A stretch of 64,000 bases of DNA. Origin: Temnothorax longispinosus. Its lineage: Eukaryota > Arthropoda > Insecta > Hymenoptera > Formicidae. Position numbers and translations under genes: made by a program. Positions 11,320 through 23,740 of the stretch are shown piece after piece (position 1 is the first letter of the stretch; every line of letters begins with the position of its first letter). A model generated the notes under the pieces. It saw nothing but the letters and a program-made list of their open reading frames with translations. It did not search any database and was not told where the DNA came from. Location of the stretch: contig NC_092367.1 of assembly GCF_030848805.1 (NCBI RefSeq), forward strand, positions 6,603,019-6,667,018, in the 5' to 3' direction.

Positions 11320-14300
11320 CGTAACAACAATGCTCTAATTCATTTCTCCGAGAACTCGGCAAAATAATCTGCATTTAAATTTTCTCCGTTTCAAGATTAA
11401 ATTTCACAAGCGTTTAAGAAAACGAACCCAGAGTGGTGCTGCATCAATGAATTCTCAAATTGGAAACGTTACCGATGAATGCAACAAATAAATAGCAAGC
11501 GCTTATTGCGATATTTTGTAGTGAAACTCTTCTCGTGCAACATCGTCTTCTACAGCTTAACATATAGATGCAAAACATGGAGGGTTTATCACAAACAAAG
11601 CGCCATCAATCGTTCGTCGAGCAATGACCCTCGATATCTCGAGGGTAATCTCAATGGTAACGGATACACGACGGTCATGACGAGCGATATCCTTCGAATC
11701 GTCGCAAGTTGCGCTGTCGGGCTGGATTTTCTTTCGAGCGAAACTGGCCGCGGCGTTTTACATCGCGTGAGCAACGAGCCGCGCGCGGTCTTATTCACCG
11801 CGGTCGCATTAACGTTCATAAACTTTGAACGTACCCGATGCCATATTTCAACTTAATGAGCGCAATAAATTTATACGTCGCGGTAGACTGGCAGGGAGAC
11901 AGGGAGATTGAACGAGCGGGAGGGAGGCTGCAGAGGGAGACGAGAAGTGCGGAGGGAGAGAAAGAGTGCGGGGGGACGCGAAGGCGGAGAAAGAGAGAAA
12001 TCCGGAGCTGCGGCGAACGAAACGGGAAGAAGAGAGGAAAGAGGCAGTATGAGAGAGAAAAAGAGAGAGAGAGAAAGGGAGAATATACACAAGCGACCGA
12101 TACCTCGTTTTTATTAATAGAAATTCAATTTGAGCGAAGCAAGCCCGGCAATTCTGAGGAAATCGAATTATCCCAGTATTATCGGGAGCGCACGATATCC
12201 ACGCGTTGCTTGTACTGTATATATACATATACGATCGCGAGTTTTGCACATCAAGCCACAAATCTGCAACGAACGCGCGAGAGATCGCGATGTCTCGCGA
12301 ATAATCGAAAACAATGGAAAATTGCATCTCGCGCGATTATACGCCGCGGACAGAAATTTCTCCGTTTTCAAAATTTAACGCACCATGTTACGCATCGTTA
12401 CCATGTGTATAATTGAAAACAGTCTCTACCAAACTCGTGATTTATAAAACGCGATCGGTCGCAATTTGGTAAATCCCGAAAATAAAATATAAAAGGCTGA
12501 ACGGTTATCGAATTACTTACGACGTTCTTAGATCACGTTTCGCGAGCTCTGCCTATTTTCTATCGACGACCGAAAAAGCCGGGGATAAAAAATGAAGTCG
12601 ATAAAACGAGAAGCAAAACGACAAGTTCCGAACGACTCTTTGGTGCATTACGTTGCGTGTCGAAGTTTCTCCGGACGATCACAGTTCGACAATCTCGCCC
12701 TTCCTCTCGGTCTCGGACCGTTTGGCAATTACAAAGGGGGACTCCGAAATATTCCATCCCCTCGCTACCCACGATCTTGGATTCCCTTCTTTTTCTCGGC
12801 GAAACTTTTGAGGTTTGCCGGAATACGAACCGAGACATCGCGCAAGATTACTTTCTTTGTAAGAGCGAAGTTTGTTTCCCTGCCGATGGGCCCGAGCCGA
12901 TTACAAAAGAGCATCTTTCAAGGGTACGCTCTTTGACGGCACTCTTTCACCTTATCCGCGAAATTCATACTTTGTACATTGCTCGAATAATCACTCTTTT
13001 GTACCGTGAAAATCGGTATATTTGTAAGCGCGTCGGAGAAATCGCAAAAGAAACTATAATTGAAAAGATGAGAAATTACCATAGCCATCGAAAATATGAC
13101 TCGATACACGTTTGTATAATTTCGTATGGTTTATGAAGCACGTCGTAAATAAAACTCGTCGTAAACAAATTTATGTCGTGAGATATTGTCGTTATTTTTC
13201 CTATCGTAGCACCAAGACTTGCACGAGCCGATAAATATGTAACGATTAATTTTAATATGTGCATTTCTATTTTAAAAAAAAGGAATTAAATTTGCCATAA
13301 AATGTTTTAAAATTTTTGGTAATCGTTGAATATGATTAACCAAGTAAAAACATTATAGAAGTAATGGAAAAACGACACTAAAAAGTATATTATAATTAAT
13401 GCAAAGGATTAAAAGCGTATTCTCGCGAAAGCTGCTAGCGAGAAGTTGAGTAGCGGTCCCGAGAAAAATGTTTTCATTGAGATTTTTCCTAGACGGAGGT
13501 AACTGCCGTTTAATTGTGAATCAAAAATGCAGGCCGGAGGAAATGGGACGGAAGCAGAGAGAAACGCGATGGAAAGAGAAGATGCAAATTCATTAAGGCA
13601 AATTACTTTACGCACGGGCTTAAGCGAGACGGGCTTGGTGTAATAAAAGGGTACTCGCTTACCCTTTGTTAACGTCACGGCGCAACTCGTATGCGAGCTT
13701 AAGCGCTCGTCTAATACATTCGTCGAGACACACCCGAGTCATCCTGCCGTTCCTCTGAAAGCGATAATGGATAGCAACAACTCCATAAACTAACGCCTCG
13801 AAACGCAGACGGGTACCGGATAGACTTGCGACAAATGAGAACTTTATGCTGGCTTCTGAATGTCGAAATATCATTGCGCCGGCGCGATAAGAAACGTAAT
13901 TTGCTTCGTGTTAATTATGACACTCGTAAAATCGTATCGTTACACGATCACCCTCTTCTCACAGTCGCTACCTGTTTAATCGGTATCAGATCAAACATAA
14001 TAGGCAGCAAGTGCATCTCGGAAAAAATTGGCAAAAAGAGTGATATTATTCCAACGATATCGCGATCAGAATTTGCTGTTCTAAAAATAGTTTTTTACGT
14101 GCTGAACCCAACGCGGAGTTCATGGACGCGACGCTCCGTTTATGCGATAACATTTCGAGGATACACTGCCGCGGGAAACCGGAGGAATCGTTCCCCACAT
14201 CGGTGATTTCTCGCGCCGTTGTATGCGCAACAATAGGCGGAAACGTCGGCAGTTACAAAAGGAGCATCGGGAGAAAAGGCAGAAAGAAGGGAACCCGGCT

Positions 14301-15100
14301 GGCCGGTAGCGCGGGGGCGATAAAGAATCGAGCCAAATCAAAGGTCCGTAGAGAGACGTTAAGGCTGCTGTCTCCGGCAGATGGTATAGACCGTGAGAGA
14401 TCGCCTCGATAGTTACGGTGCCTGATTAATGCAGGTGGAGATACTCATGGACACGCGTGCGTGCGCGCGCGTGTGTGTGCGCTGCTTGTAAATGCGCCAG
14501 GAGCGAGTCGTTTGAGAAAGACGTTGTATCAAAGTTCGTATCGCGAAGTCGATCCATTATCGCAGCGTGTTCTGATATTACCCGGCCTGCGTCAGGTCCA
14601 TATTAAAACGCGTCAGGTCCGCTTGCCGTAATATTTTGCCAGTAACAGTACACGGTGTAAGACGTCAAAAATATAGTTATTTATCGCGCTGTGTCATTAG
14701 CTCAAAAAGATAGGTTCAATTTATGGATTACTTCGAGAAGAGGAAGTTCAATCAATATATACGTTGATAAAATAAAGATCGTACTTGTACTTTTCGTGAA
14801 TATAATTTTTATTCGCGCTCCCACTACCTATTGTATGAGCAGGCGTAATATCGTTCCGATTATCCAATCTGACGCATTGAGACCTCAGCGAAAAAAGCGT
14901 GGGAGAGCCGTGACGGAACCATGAGCGATGTTGCTCGATTACCATAATAATCTCGTGTCGCCGTGTTCGCCGTGTTCGCCGTGTGTCGCGATTCGAGAGG
15001 CCGACTGCCGTGAACGAAAGCGATGCACTTCGAGATGCAGCGCGAAGTGCCCGAGCAACCAAGCCGATTTCACTCGACAATCCACGTACTTCTCCTCCAG
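11320..15100. other. Non-coding stretch
   Basis: I see no gene. It has purine-rich sequence at 11890-12080, AT-rich sequence at 13230-13400 and a GTGC/GTGT run near 14456-14480. Confidence 0.5.
12051..12081 (+). repeat. (GA)n tract
   Basis: It lies at the end of a purine-rich stretch starting near 11890. Confidence 0.85.
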
Positions 15101-15154
15101 ACTCTCTTCCCCTCTTTATCCGAGACGGACGAGCACTCGAGTGCTATTGTCCAG
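15101..15154 (+). CDS. Candidate 54-nt cassette exon (unrecognised)
   Basis: A pyrimidine-rich acceptor (CTTCTCCTCCAG) is followed by exactly 54 nt and a strong donor, CCAG|GTGAGTTT, on the plus strand. The frame starting at the first base is open and reads TLFPSLSETDEHSSAIVQ, 18 residues. The length is a multiple of three, as for a skippable cassette exon. Longer frames through the same donor start at 15023. The peptide is not recognised, the strand is opposite to the MBD gene, and no neighbouring exon is found, so it may be fortuitous. Confidence 0.2.
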
Positions 15155-15420
15155 GTGAGTTTGCATTGTGAATGCCACGATACTATCTATACTCGCCGGA
15201 GAATGTCAGAAGATAGTCCGCTTTGCTCGCGCGAAGTATCGTGGAAATGCGTCTAAGATATCTCGATACGATCGCGCCGTAGTGGCTGTTATTTTAAGTC
15301 TTTCAGTGCCATTGAGACGTTACGCGCCGAAGAGTTAAAAATTTTATTAAGAGAGTTGAACATTTATATTTTACTTTCCACTTCATTGAGTATGACGTTG
15401 TGATACAGTGATATAATGAT

Positions 15421-15523
15421 TAAATCTTTCAATGCCATTTTTTAATATTTTTTTAATACTAAAAAAATGGCATTGAAAAATTCAACATTTAAAAAATATT
15501 AAAAAATGGTATTGAAAGATTTA
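15421..15523. repeat. Hairpin with 33-bp inverted arms; possible MITE
   Basis: The left arm 15421-15453 is the reverse complement of 15491-15523 with one mismatch. An internal segment near 15461-15482 is a further partial copy of the right arm. A related CTTTCAGTGCCATT motif sits upstream near 15300. The unit is AT-rich and about 103 bp. It could be a miniature inverted-repeat element or a structured RNA; no clear target-site duplication is seen. Confidence 0.75.
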
Positions 15524-18237
15524 CAAGTATTTATCAAAGTAACCTTATGTCTAGCTGTTTTCGAACTGGAATATAAATAACAGTGACTATTGGCTAAATT
15601 ATTGATTTCACATTTCCGAAGAATCTATATATGATTCGTATAGGGATGAAAGCGACGAGAGATGTCAGCGGTAATTATAAGCTATCGTCGATAAACCCGA
15701 TATGATTCGTATCGTATTCATGTTACGGCGTTAGAGATATGCAAATGATTATTAATTATTAGCGTGTTGATCGTTGTGTCGTCGACATGGCGGACCGGAT
15801 CGGTATACCTATGTCCGGAGTCTCTCCTCAGATCGGTGAAACACGATAAACTTTAATTAGGGAACGTATTAACGCACCGATGGTGCACTGGGTATACGAT
15901 GGCGAGCAACAGCGGCTGAGTGAGTGGTTAGCAAGCAGGTGCACGGATAATTATACGTTTTCCTCGTATATCGTCGCATGCTACCGGAATAATTAAGCAA
16001 AACTGATGAGCGTCCTCTCTCTCCTCCTTCCTCCTCCTTCTCTCCCTCTCTCTTTCTCTCTTCGTCCCCCGTTACCTACCGGCGCGACGTGTCCAATACT
16101 TTCCTAAATTTTTAATTTATGCGCTGAAGCCCGGCACGAAATTAGCCTTATTATACCCTTTATCTCCCTCCCGAAAAACCGGTACGCAAAAATTAATCTT
16201 GCGGAGATCTAATCGAAGATGCGACTACAATCGACCGATCGCCGTGAAATGATTTCGATAATCATCGGTCGAACATCGGCACGCGTTACGGAGTTTTAGA
16301 GATCGCATCATAAACGCAAAATGCAGAGCACCCTTTTTCGAAGCGGACGCACACATTTCGCTTCATGGGTGAACAACGGTTACGTGCTCAGAGCGCGATA
16401 TTTCTTAATAAGCCGCGATCGTTGGCACGCACGATCGCGATATTTCTTCGGGATCGTTGGCGCGGGCCGAGATACGTGCCGCCGCGCTCTCGCGAATGCA
16501 ACATAAATATCTAAATAGCGGAAGTAAGAAAAATTACGTATTTACGGCAGCCGTGCCGGCAGAAATAGCGCCGGGACGCTCGATTGTGTTTTGTTCGCGG
16601 CGATGTTTCGTGAGAGGTACGATTTTCCGGGACTGCTCCACGGACGTGATTCATCGTCGTTTCTATGAACTCGAAACGAAAGAGAGAGAGGAGAGAAAGA
16701 GAACTTTCAGTAGAATCGAGAGAACACTAGATTGTCGGGAAATGATAGCGCTTAATAAGATACCGTTGTTAACATGCACCACAGAGAAATCTCTAGTACT
16801 TTACACTTTACAACTACACGCTGCTGTTAAATAACAAACAAGGATAATAAAAGCATGCTTCATTATTAATACAAAATCAATTTTAAATGTTCTTTGACAT
16901 TTTAGCCGCGTAGGACTTTTTTTGTCACAATCGCGATATTTCTTCATTTTAATTAAAATATCACCGAACAATATTTGCCGATTACGATAATTAATATAAG
17001 CCACACTGATTGTAGAACATAATAAGTTCTACGTATTTTAAATAGCGTTGTGTCTATTAAATTATTAAATGATTCGAAATTGTTAACTAACGAAATTGTT
17101 AAATATAACGGAAATGAGATTTCTTTCTTAGATACCCATCGAGCCACGCGCTTTGATTACGGTAACGCTTAATCGAGGTTTTCGTTCAGTCACGAGAAAT
17201 AATTTCTTCCTAGTCGTCACGATAAAGAATTACACTTCCTAATCGATTCGAGGAGAAGGTGAGATCGGCACGGCGCGATACATTCTCGGCGAGACGCCTC
17301 GCCGTCGTCTGCACGCACAATAGCGATATTTTATCCCCGGTAAGTCACGAGACTCGCGAGGCTGCATGTACACGGAGAACGCGGACCAATTACGAACGCA
17401 CGATAAATAAATAAACGGTGCCTAACTGCCGTCGGCGATTAAGCGTGATTATGCTCATGCTCGTGACGCGCAGCTATAACAGGTTGTACTGTGAACTTTC
17501 GCCGTCGCGACGCGTCAAAATAACTCTCTCTCGACGGTACAAATGTAAAAGGATAAAACATAATGAACGTCCCGAATAAGCGCGACACCGCCTGCATATA
17601 CTTGGCTTGCAACAGCTCGTCGGTGTATATCACGCTTACATGCGACGAGACTGTATTGACTTGTTTGCTGCAACGCTAACTCGGGAGATCTCTCTTCGGT
17701 GCTGCGTGATTATGGTAAGAGCGTCATCGCATGTTGATTACGCTCATGAAACGAGAACGTAATCGGAACGCGAAAAGGAGATATTTTAATCACTCGACTC
17801 TATCATGCAAAAGGAATCTCAGAAGAGATTTATGTATATGCATCAGAACTGCAACGCGTAATTTTAAGCTAAATTAAGCAAATATGTATCAGCTTTAGTC
17901 TAACAATTCTTAATAGCGGGATCTCTTTATTATATGCCTGCTTGATTTTTTAATCGCCTAGACAAAGGTAAACTTACTTCGCAATAATCATTTCCAAGTA
18001 ACCAAGATAATGCGATTTATTGCGGAAATTGCTCATATTAGCTCGAGGAGCCTGATAAAAGCTCAATATTTTTTTGTCAAACACATTACTACGTTCTTCC
18101 TCTTGCGCAGTGAAATACGAATATATTCAATTTTCATTTAACGCAATAAAAAAATGTCAACAATTTAATAATAAAATAATGGAATTTGATTAAAATAGCG
18201 TTGATTTCTCTTGGAAATATTATAAATCCATATTTAC
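15524..18237. other. Non-coding stretch next to the MBD exon
   Basis: Only the 16398 tandem duplication and a TC-rich tract near 16018-16060 stand out. The last 300 bases are AT-rich, as expected for an intron. Confidence 0.5.
16398..16472 (+). repeat. Short tandem duplication of about 38 bp
   Basis: CGCGATATTTCTT followed by GATCGTTGGC occurs twice in succession (near 16399 and 16437), with a few-base indel between copies. CGCGATATTTCTTC occurs again near 16931. Confidence 0.55.
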
Positions 18238-18361
18238 CTTGGGGTCGAAGTTGAAGACCTGTTCGGGTCTGAGCGGGCACTCGAGGCCGCATTTGCAGGT
18301 TCCCACTGTCGTCAGATATTCCTTCAGTTGGTCCAGCGAACCCAGCGCCGTACTGCTTGGA
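18238..18361 (-). CDS. sba: Internal exon of an MBD5/MBD6-family (six-banded-like) protein, C-terminal half of the MBD domain
   Basis: The exon is 124 nt. Read on the minus strand it opens with one base completing a split codon, then 41 codons without a stop, including LGSLDQLKEYL, GTCKCGLECPL and QVFNFDPK. The Cys-Lys-Cys-Gly-Leu-Glu-Cys-Pro core followed by VFNFDP is the signature of the second half of the MBD domain in vertebrate MBD5 and MBD6 and in insect six-banded. A pyrimidine-rich tract ending CTATTTCAG precedes it and AAG|GTAAATA follows, so both splice sites are visible. Known of the family: these are nuclear chromatin proteins that associate with the PR-DUB histone H2A deubiquitinase; the vertebrate MBD5/6 domains are reported not to bind methylated CpG despite the name. 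The exon with the N-terminal GW...YISPS half must lie upstream (higher coordinates) and was not found. The next exon, in phase 0, was not found either. This is a partial gene; family assignment is firm, strict orthology to fly sba is likely but not proven here. Confidence 0.93.
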
Positions 18362-19659
18362 CTGAAATAGAGAAATGGACAGAATTATTCTCTAACTCTC
18401 GCCGCGGCTTAACAACGTGCAAACAAACTATGACGCGTACGCGACGTGAATTACGCAATGTTTGCCGAGCTTAGCGAACGTGTCTTGGTCATTCCTTTTT
18501 CTATGCTGCACTAACAACTGCTTTTCCATTATTATCAACAGTACATATTGTCCGTGTAAATAACGCACCAACCTGCAACCGCGTAATTTATGAAATACAC
18601 GCGATTGCTTAGGGGTTTCTCTTTCGTGACAACTTGACAATTTTAGATAAATGATGCCTTATGACCCATTACAGCGTTGATGTCGATTTATATTAGTTGC
18701 AAAAAATTCAAAGTTGCAAAATCAGGAAGGATATGTATACAGAGCGTGAAATTGAAGGGTTCGGAACAGCGTAAAGCTGTAATCTACGAGACTTTACAAA
18801 CTTCAGATTTTAAGCAGACCTTACAAATTATAGATTTATTCCACTCTCGCTCCGAGCTCTTCAATCGGAAATCCAATGCACTACGATAATTTTACATTTC
18901 AATTTAAAGCGTAAATTGCGAGCGTCCGACCGTTGCCGGTGGAATAAATTACAGGTTAAACACTACTTAATTGAGGCAGATGCTCGCCAGACATCTGCAA
19001 AAATTACCGGGAAGTTCGAAACGCATCAGAGATGCTGTACTACGATATACGTACTTATTAAATTCCGCAAAAAATACAATGCAAGAAAAATTGCAAAATT
19101 TTACTTCATATTTTGTTTTAAAAAATTTCTAATTGCACATTCTCTACGCATTTAAAAAAGCTTGAGTGATTTCAGTAAAGCTCTCAGTTAATCTTTTCTT
19201 TTCCTTATTACGCATCAAATAAATCGGCGTGAAAAAATTGAGCGTGTCCAACATGGTTAACCACTTCCAAATTCTACCTACCTCCCTAGTAACCGCAAAC
19301 TATCCAATTGAAAGTACATTAAGCGGGAGGTTTACGGGAAAGATATTCGAAAGTACTGCAAAGGCAAAAAAGATATTCGAGGATGCTGGTCGCGTAATCG
19401 GCTTCGTGATGAAAAGCGATCAAGTCTGAGAGCATTTCGGGGGAGAAACACGAGGTGGGCGTATTATAATTTGGTCGGCCGCCCTCCGTAAGAGAGGGGG
19501 GGGGGAGGACGAGATGAAGCGGAAGGGGATGCTTTATTAGCTAAAGATACTGCTTGTCTGCCGGCTATCCCGAACGCCTGGAACGAACCAAACAAGTAAG
19601 CCGGGATTCTCGCCGGTGGTTCATGCTAACCGACAAGGTGAAACGAGGCAGGGGTCGTC

Positions 19660-19710
19660 GCCTGTATATTGATTACCTGATGGAGAGACAGAGAGAGAGG
19701 AGACTTTGTT
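19660..19710 (-). promoter_or_regulatory. Second candidate recursive splice site or orphan acceptor
   Basis: On the minus strand a very strong pyrimidine tract (CTCTCTCTCTGTCTCTCCATCAG) is summarised by its last bases TCTCTCCATCAG, followed directly by GTAATC (junction 19677/19676). The acceptor half is excellent; the donor half matches only GTAA. It lies 1.3 kb upstream of the MBD exon on the same strand. It may equally be an unused acceptor created by a GA microsatellite. Confidence 0.25.
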
Positions 19711-22700
19711 TCGAGGTACTTTGCAGCTTCCTAAACTAATAACCGCGGGCGGCTCGTCCCCGGCATTATAACCCCGCGGGAAAAGGCGAGAGCCTCCCTT
19801 TCGTCTTGCGGGAATGCTCGCGGCAATTATTTCTCATGACAACAAGACGGATTCGTAAACCCACCCTGGCGCTAATTTGTGTTGAATTCGATTTGTTCAC
19901 GGAGAAACGTACTCCTCCTGTCTCCGTCTGTCACCTTACCTAGGCATGGCAAGAGTTTGCAAATTACAAAAAATCATCAGATTTATTGTCTCTATCCGTC
20001 TTAAGTAAAATTTTTTCAACATAAATATTGCCCTTCGAATAGCAAATAGCTTATTAAAGCTCGAACTTTCGGACAAAGAAAAGAAAATAATAAAATTAGC
20101 AGCTAATAGTTCGTTAGGTAATAGTCATTTTTAGAAATTCAACAACTATGCAATTCTTGCTGCGAGAATGCTTTTTCACTTAGGGACATAGAGTAAAGCT
20201 AGCAGATAAACAGAGTACCTCGATAATAGCATGGTTTCCTTTATGAAACCCGCTTTCAAAGGCGCCACTTAGGTACAATTATCGCAACCACATAAAGCGC
20301 GCAATCCGGAACTAAATTCGCGACTACCAAAGGAATGAACTTCAACGAATCGAGGACAGATTTGGGGAGGCCGCTTGGTTAACCGGAATCCTCCATCCTG
20401 TATATAAATAATTCGGTAACGCCTTGGCAAAAGCCATTTTCCGTAGACGGAGCCCTGCCGCTGCGGAACGGCGACCGAATCTGAATGTACAGTTGCGCAA
20501 TACCATAAATAAGGGCAGGGTGACTTCCTCCCGCTTCCACCGCTCGCGCGAAGTGCGTTGGAACGTGTTGCCGGTAACGGAAAAGAGAGACACCGAGTTA
20601 CGCCGGATGAATTATGTTCACCGACATGGCTGGCTATAAGCCGCTTGTCCCTGTAAAGTACGTGGCCACCACCGCCGCCGTTGCCGTCCGCGAAACCGAT
20701 GTCAGCTTTTCCTCCTCCTCCACTACCCTTTCGTGCATCCCTTTTTCCGGTCCTTTCCACCGCGAAATCGTGTAATTATTCTTGTTTTCGAGGATGGCCA
20801 GCACCTGGTGCGACGACTCTATTCGGAAACACGATAAGTCCGTCGCGGGAGATTGCGTTAGAGGGTTGCTCTTTCTCCAATTGTCTCTCGCGTAGCCAGG
20901 CACACGAGAGCCCGCGACGAAAATTATATAATAAAGCACACACTCGGATTATTTGAATTTACGGCACGCTCGAGGATAACGACCAGTCCTCTGTTATGGA
21001 AATATTACGGGGATACAAGAGGGGCGCGTGGATAGATGGTAGAACGAAAGTAATACCTGACAATTTAATTGAGTTAATTAACAAGCTGTTCCCGTCCGTT
21101 TCGGACCATTGCTCATTCTGCCAACGGGAAGCGGTGTTGCGGCGACGCGCGTTGCGAGGGAGGTAAATCAGCCCCCCGGATAAGTAGACTCGTTTACGAG
21201 GACGCGGCAATTGCCACCGGCTAAATAGGCCGCGTTATACCTGAAATATTATCGGCGGGGGCTAAGATCGCGTCCGAAGACAAATGCACGATTACGAGGG
21301 TAACTTTTTCGGACTGTCAATTTTAAAGTAAATTGACGACTTCACTGAGCAAAATTAATTTCCTGACTAGGAAGAAATATCTCTGGCTTGCAATTTGCGA
21401 TTTTGATCTCGAAATTTTTTACTGCTAATTGAAAGTTTCACCCAATCCGATTATAACGTTGAGAAATATTAATGTTACATAAATAATAATTGGCGTTTGG
21501 ATAGGCAAACTTCGTTTAAACGAATATCGATCCGCTTAAACAAATTGCAAAAGTAGCCATAACTCTCGTTATCTCGGTCTTACATAATTCCAACAGTCTG
21601 CTCGATCGCTAAAAATAATTACCGTTATTTAATGATTGCATTAATATAATAGTTAATGTTTTCTTCGTTGCATCTTTGCATGTCACAGACAATGTTGTAT
21701 TTGCAATTGACTGCATAACTACAACGGTCAGGTTCCCACAACCCTAGACACCGCGACCACACTTCTCGAAGCTGAAAATGATGTTGGCGTCTGGACTGTA
21801 CTTATCTACGATCTATGATCGCTCGCTTACCTTTCGTGTGAGCTTTACAATCGCTCGCGGTAACCTGCACGCACACTCGATTGTGTCCACCCGTTAGATA
21901 CGCGTAGCCACATGCTAATTTCGACGGCGATCGTGGGAATAGCACAAACGTAATCTTCTATTTGTCACGTTTCGCGTCTGTCCTCTCTACATTGTCCACT
22001 TGCGTGATAAACGGCAAATCAGATTCTCCGGAAATTACAATCGTCCTATTCATAAGTAGAAATATATTCTGCAAATACATGTAAAAATTGTGCTATGATA
22101 AATGAAACCGTTATCGCTGCTGTTCGTAGCGTAAATTAATAGAAACCCTCAAATACTCGACATGTAACGCTTCGCATTTGTAAAACAAACTTACGGCTAC
22201 ACCGTCTCGCGTTAATCTCGTGTAATCGCGTCACGTACAAACATTCGATATCGCAAACATTAATTATTATCGAGATTTTAACGCGCTTCATGGACCACGT
22301 TTGCGTCATTAAATGCGCAAGAGGACATCGCGCCGGTGAGAGTGAGAGAGTAGCAGGAAATATGAAAGTGAGAAAGAGGTAGATAGAGAGAGCGAGCGTG
22401 TTGAAAATGCTGCAGCGACTCGATGCAATTATAATTCACGTTAACAATGCAGTTATGTTCCGCGCAATTCAATCCGCCGTGCAGCTATTATCGGCGAGCT
22501 CGCAGTTACCGCAATTGCGTATCGCTCGCGCGCGCGGCGGCGGCGGCGGATAAGCGTGACGCCGTAATAGGAAATTCGTGAAACGCCCGAAATTGTTAAT
22601 CCGCCGTGCGCTTTAAACGAAGGTCACTGCAGTAAATCGTTCAAGTCGGCCTCCCGGTAACAATAACCGCCGCATCGCCGCGCGATAGAGAGTGACTGAA

Positions 22701-23511
22701 ACGCCAATTGGAATTGGCTCGTAATTCGCGCCCGTTCCGGCGGATGGCTCGGCCCGATAATTACCGATCGGGGATAAATTTATGACAGCAATAATTTACG
22801 CGGAAACTGCGGCCGACTGGCTCGATAAAGAGCGATTAACTATAAAATGAAACTGCCGCCATCGGACGCGCCGCGCGGCATTTCGTCCGGCGTTACCTCG
22901 TTGCCGGGGTTGAGCGCGAGTGCGTGCATACGTACACGCATCATCGAATATGCAATCAAAATTTAAACCGTCCCGATAAGCTTCGCGTGGCAGCGCGCTG
23001 CGGCGCGGCGCTCTCCGACTCGTCGCGATAACGACATGACAGCGCACGGAAAAATTACGTCATTTGGCTCGAATATCTAAATATTTTGCCGGCGGCGTGT
23101 TAGCGTGTTTTATGTTATATCACATCGATCTCGATACTAGGAATCGTTGCGTAATGTAGGAATTTAATATCCCTTCATCGCACTAGAAACGTTTCCACGC
23201 CGCAGCCAAGCGGAGTGGTCATTCGTGATAATCGCATCGGGAGAAGCAACTGCGAATTATCGCGTGAATAATGAACCGCGTTACACAGGGCACGCGATGT
23301 ATCGTAATGCGCGGTGAAAGCACAACGTTAATATTAAATGGCAAAAAGTCGAAGCGAGAGAGACGATTTAAATTAATTCGACCGTCGGTTTTCATCATAC
23401 GTACTTACAACACGTTAAACTGAATAATTGCATTCCGAGTCGCTTTATCGATGGTTTTGTGAGGCAATTAATCGGCGTACTCGCCGTTTTCCACCGAATC
23501 ATGCGACTACG

Positions 23512-23740
23512 CTATCAAAATCAATAACCGATCCGTAACGCGATTCGTGCCGCGCTACCCGCTGGCATTTTGCGCTATACCTACGCTATACGCTGTCGCG
23601 AAATCAATATTCAATTCGCAGGATCGTCGTTCGAGCGGTGTTCTGCGTCACCGAAATCGATAATCGATTCGCAACATCACTCGCGCAAGCATTTTGCTTC
23701 TCACCGAAATCGCAAATGCAGATCGCGACAATGTTACAAA
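23512..23740 (+). repeat. Degenerate tandem repeat, units of about 55-78 bp
   Basis: Three to four imperfect units share AAATCRATA, CGATTCG/CAATTCGCA and GCATTTTGC blocks, starting near 23517, 23598, 23653 and 23703. The divergence is high, so this is an old array. Confidence 0.4.

Larger units (their letters stand above)
1..18237 (-). other. Inferred downstream intron of the MBD5/6-like gene (continues beyond the window)
   Basis: A clear donor follows the MBD exon in phase 0. The family's next conserved block (a Leu-Cys-Asn/Ile-His-Arg/Lys-Arg-Lys segment) was looked for by eye on the minus strand to the left edge and not seen. The remaining exons are therefore probably outside the window. 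This interval also contains a possible nested first exon near 9.8-9.96 kb and a GC-rich island near 10-11 kb. Confidence 0.55.
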
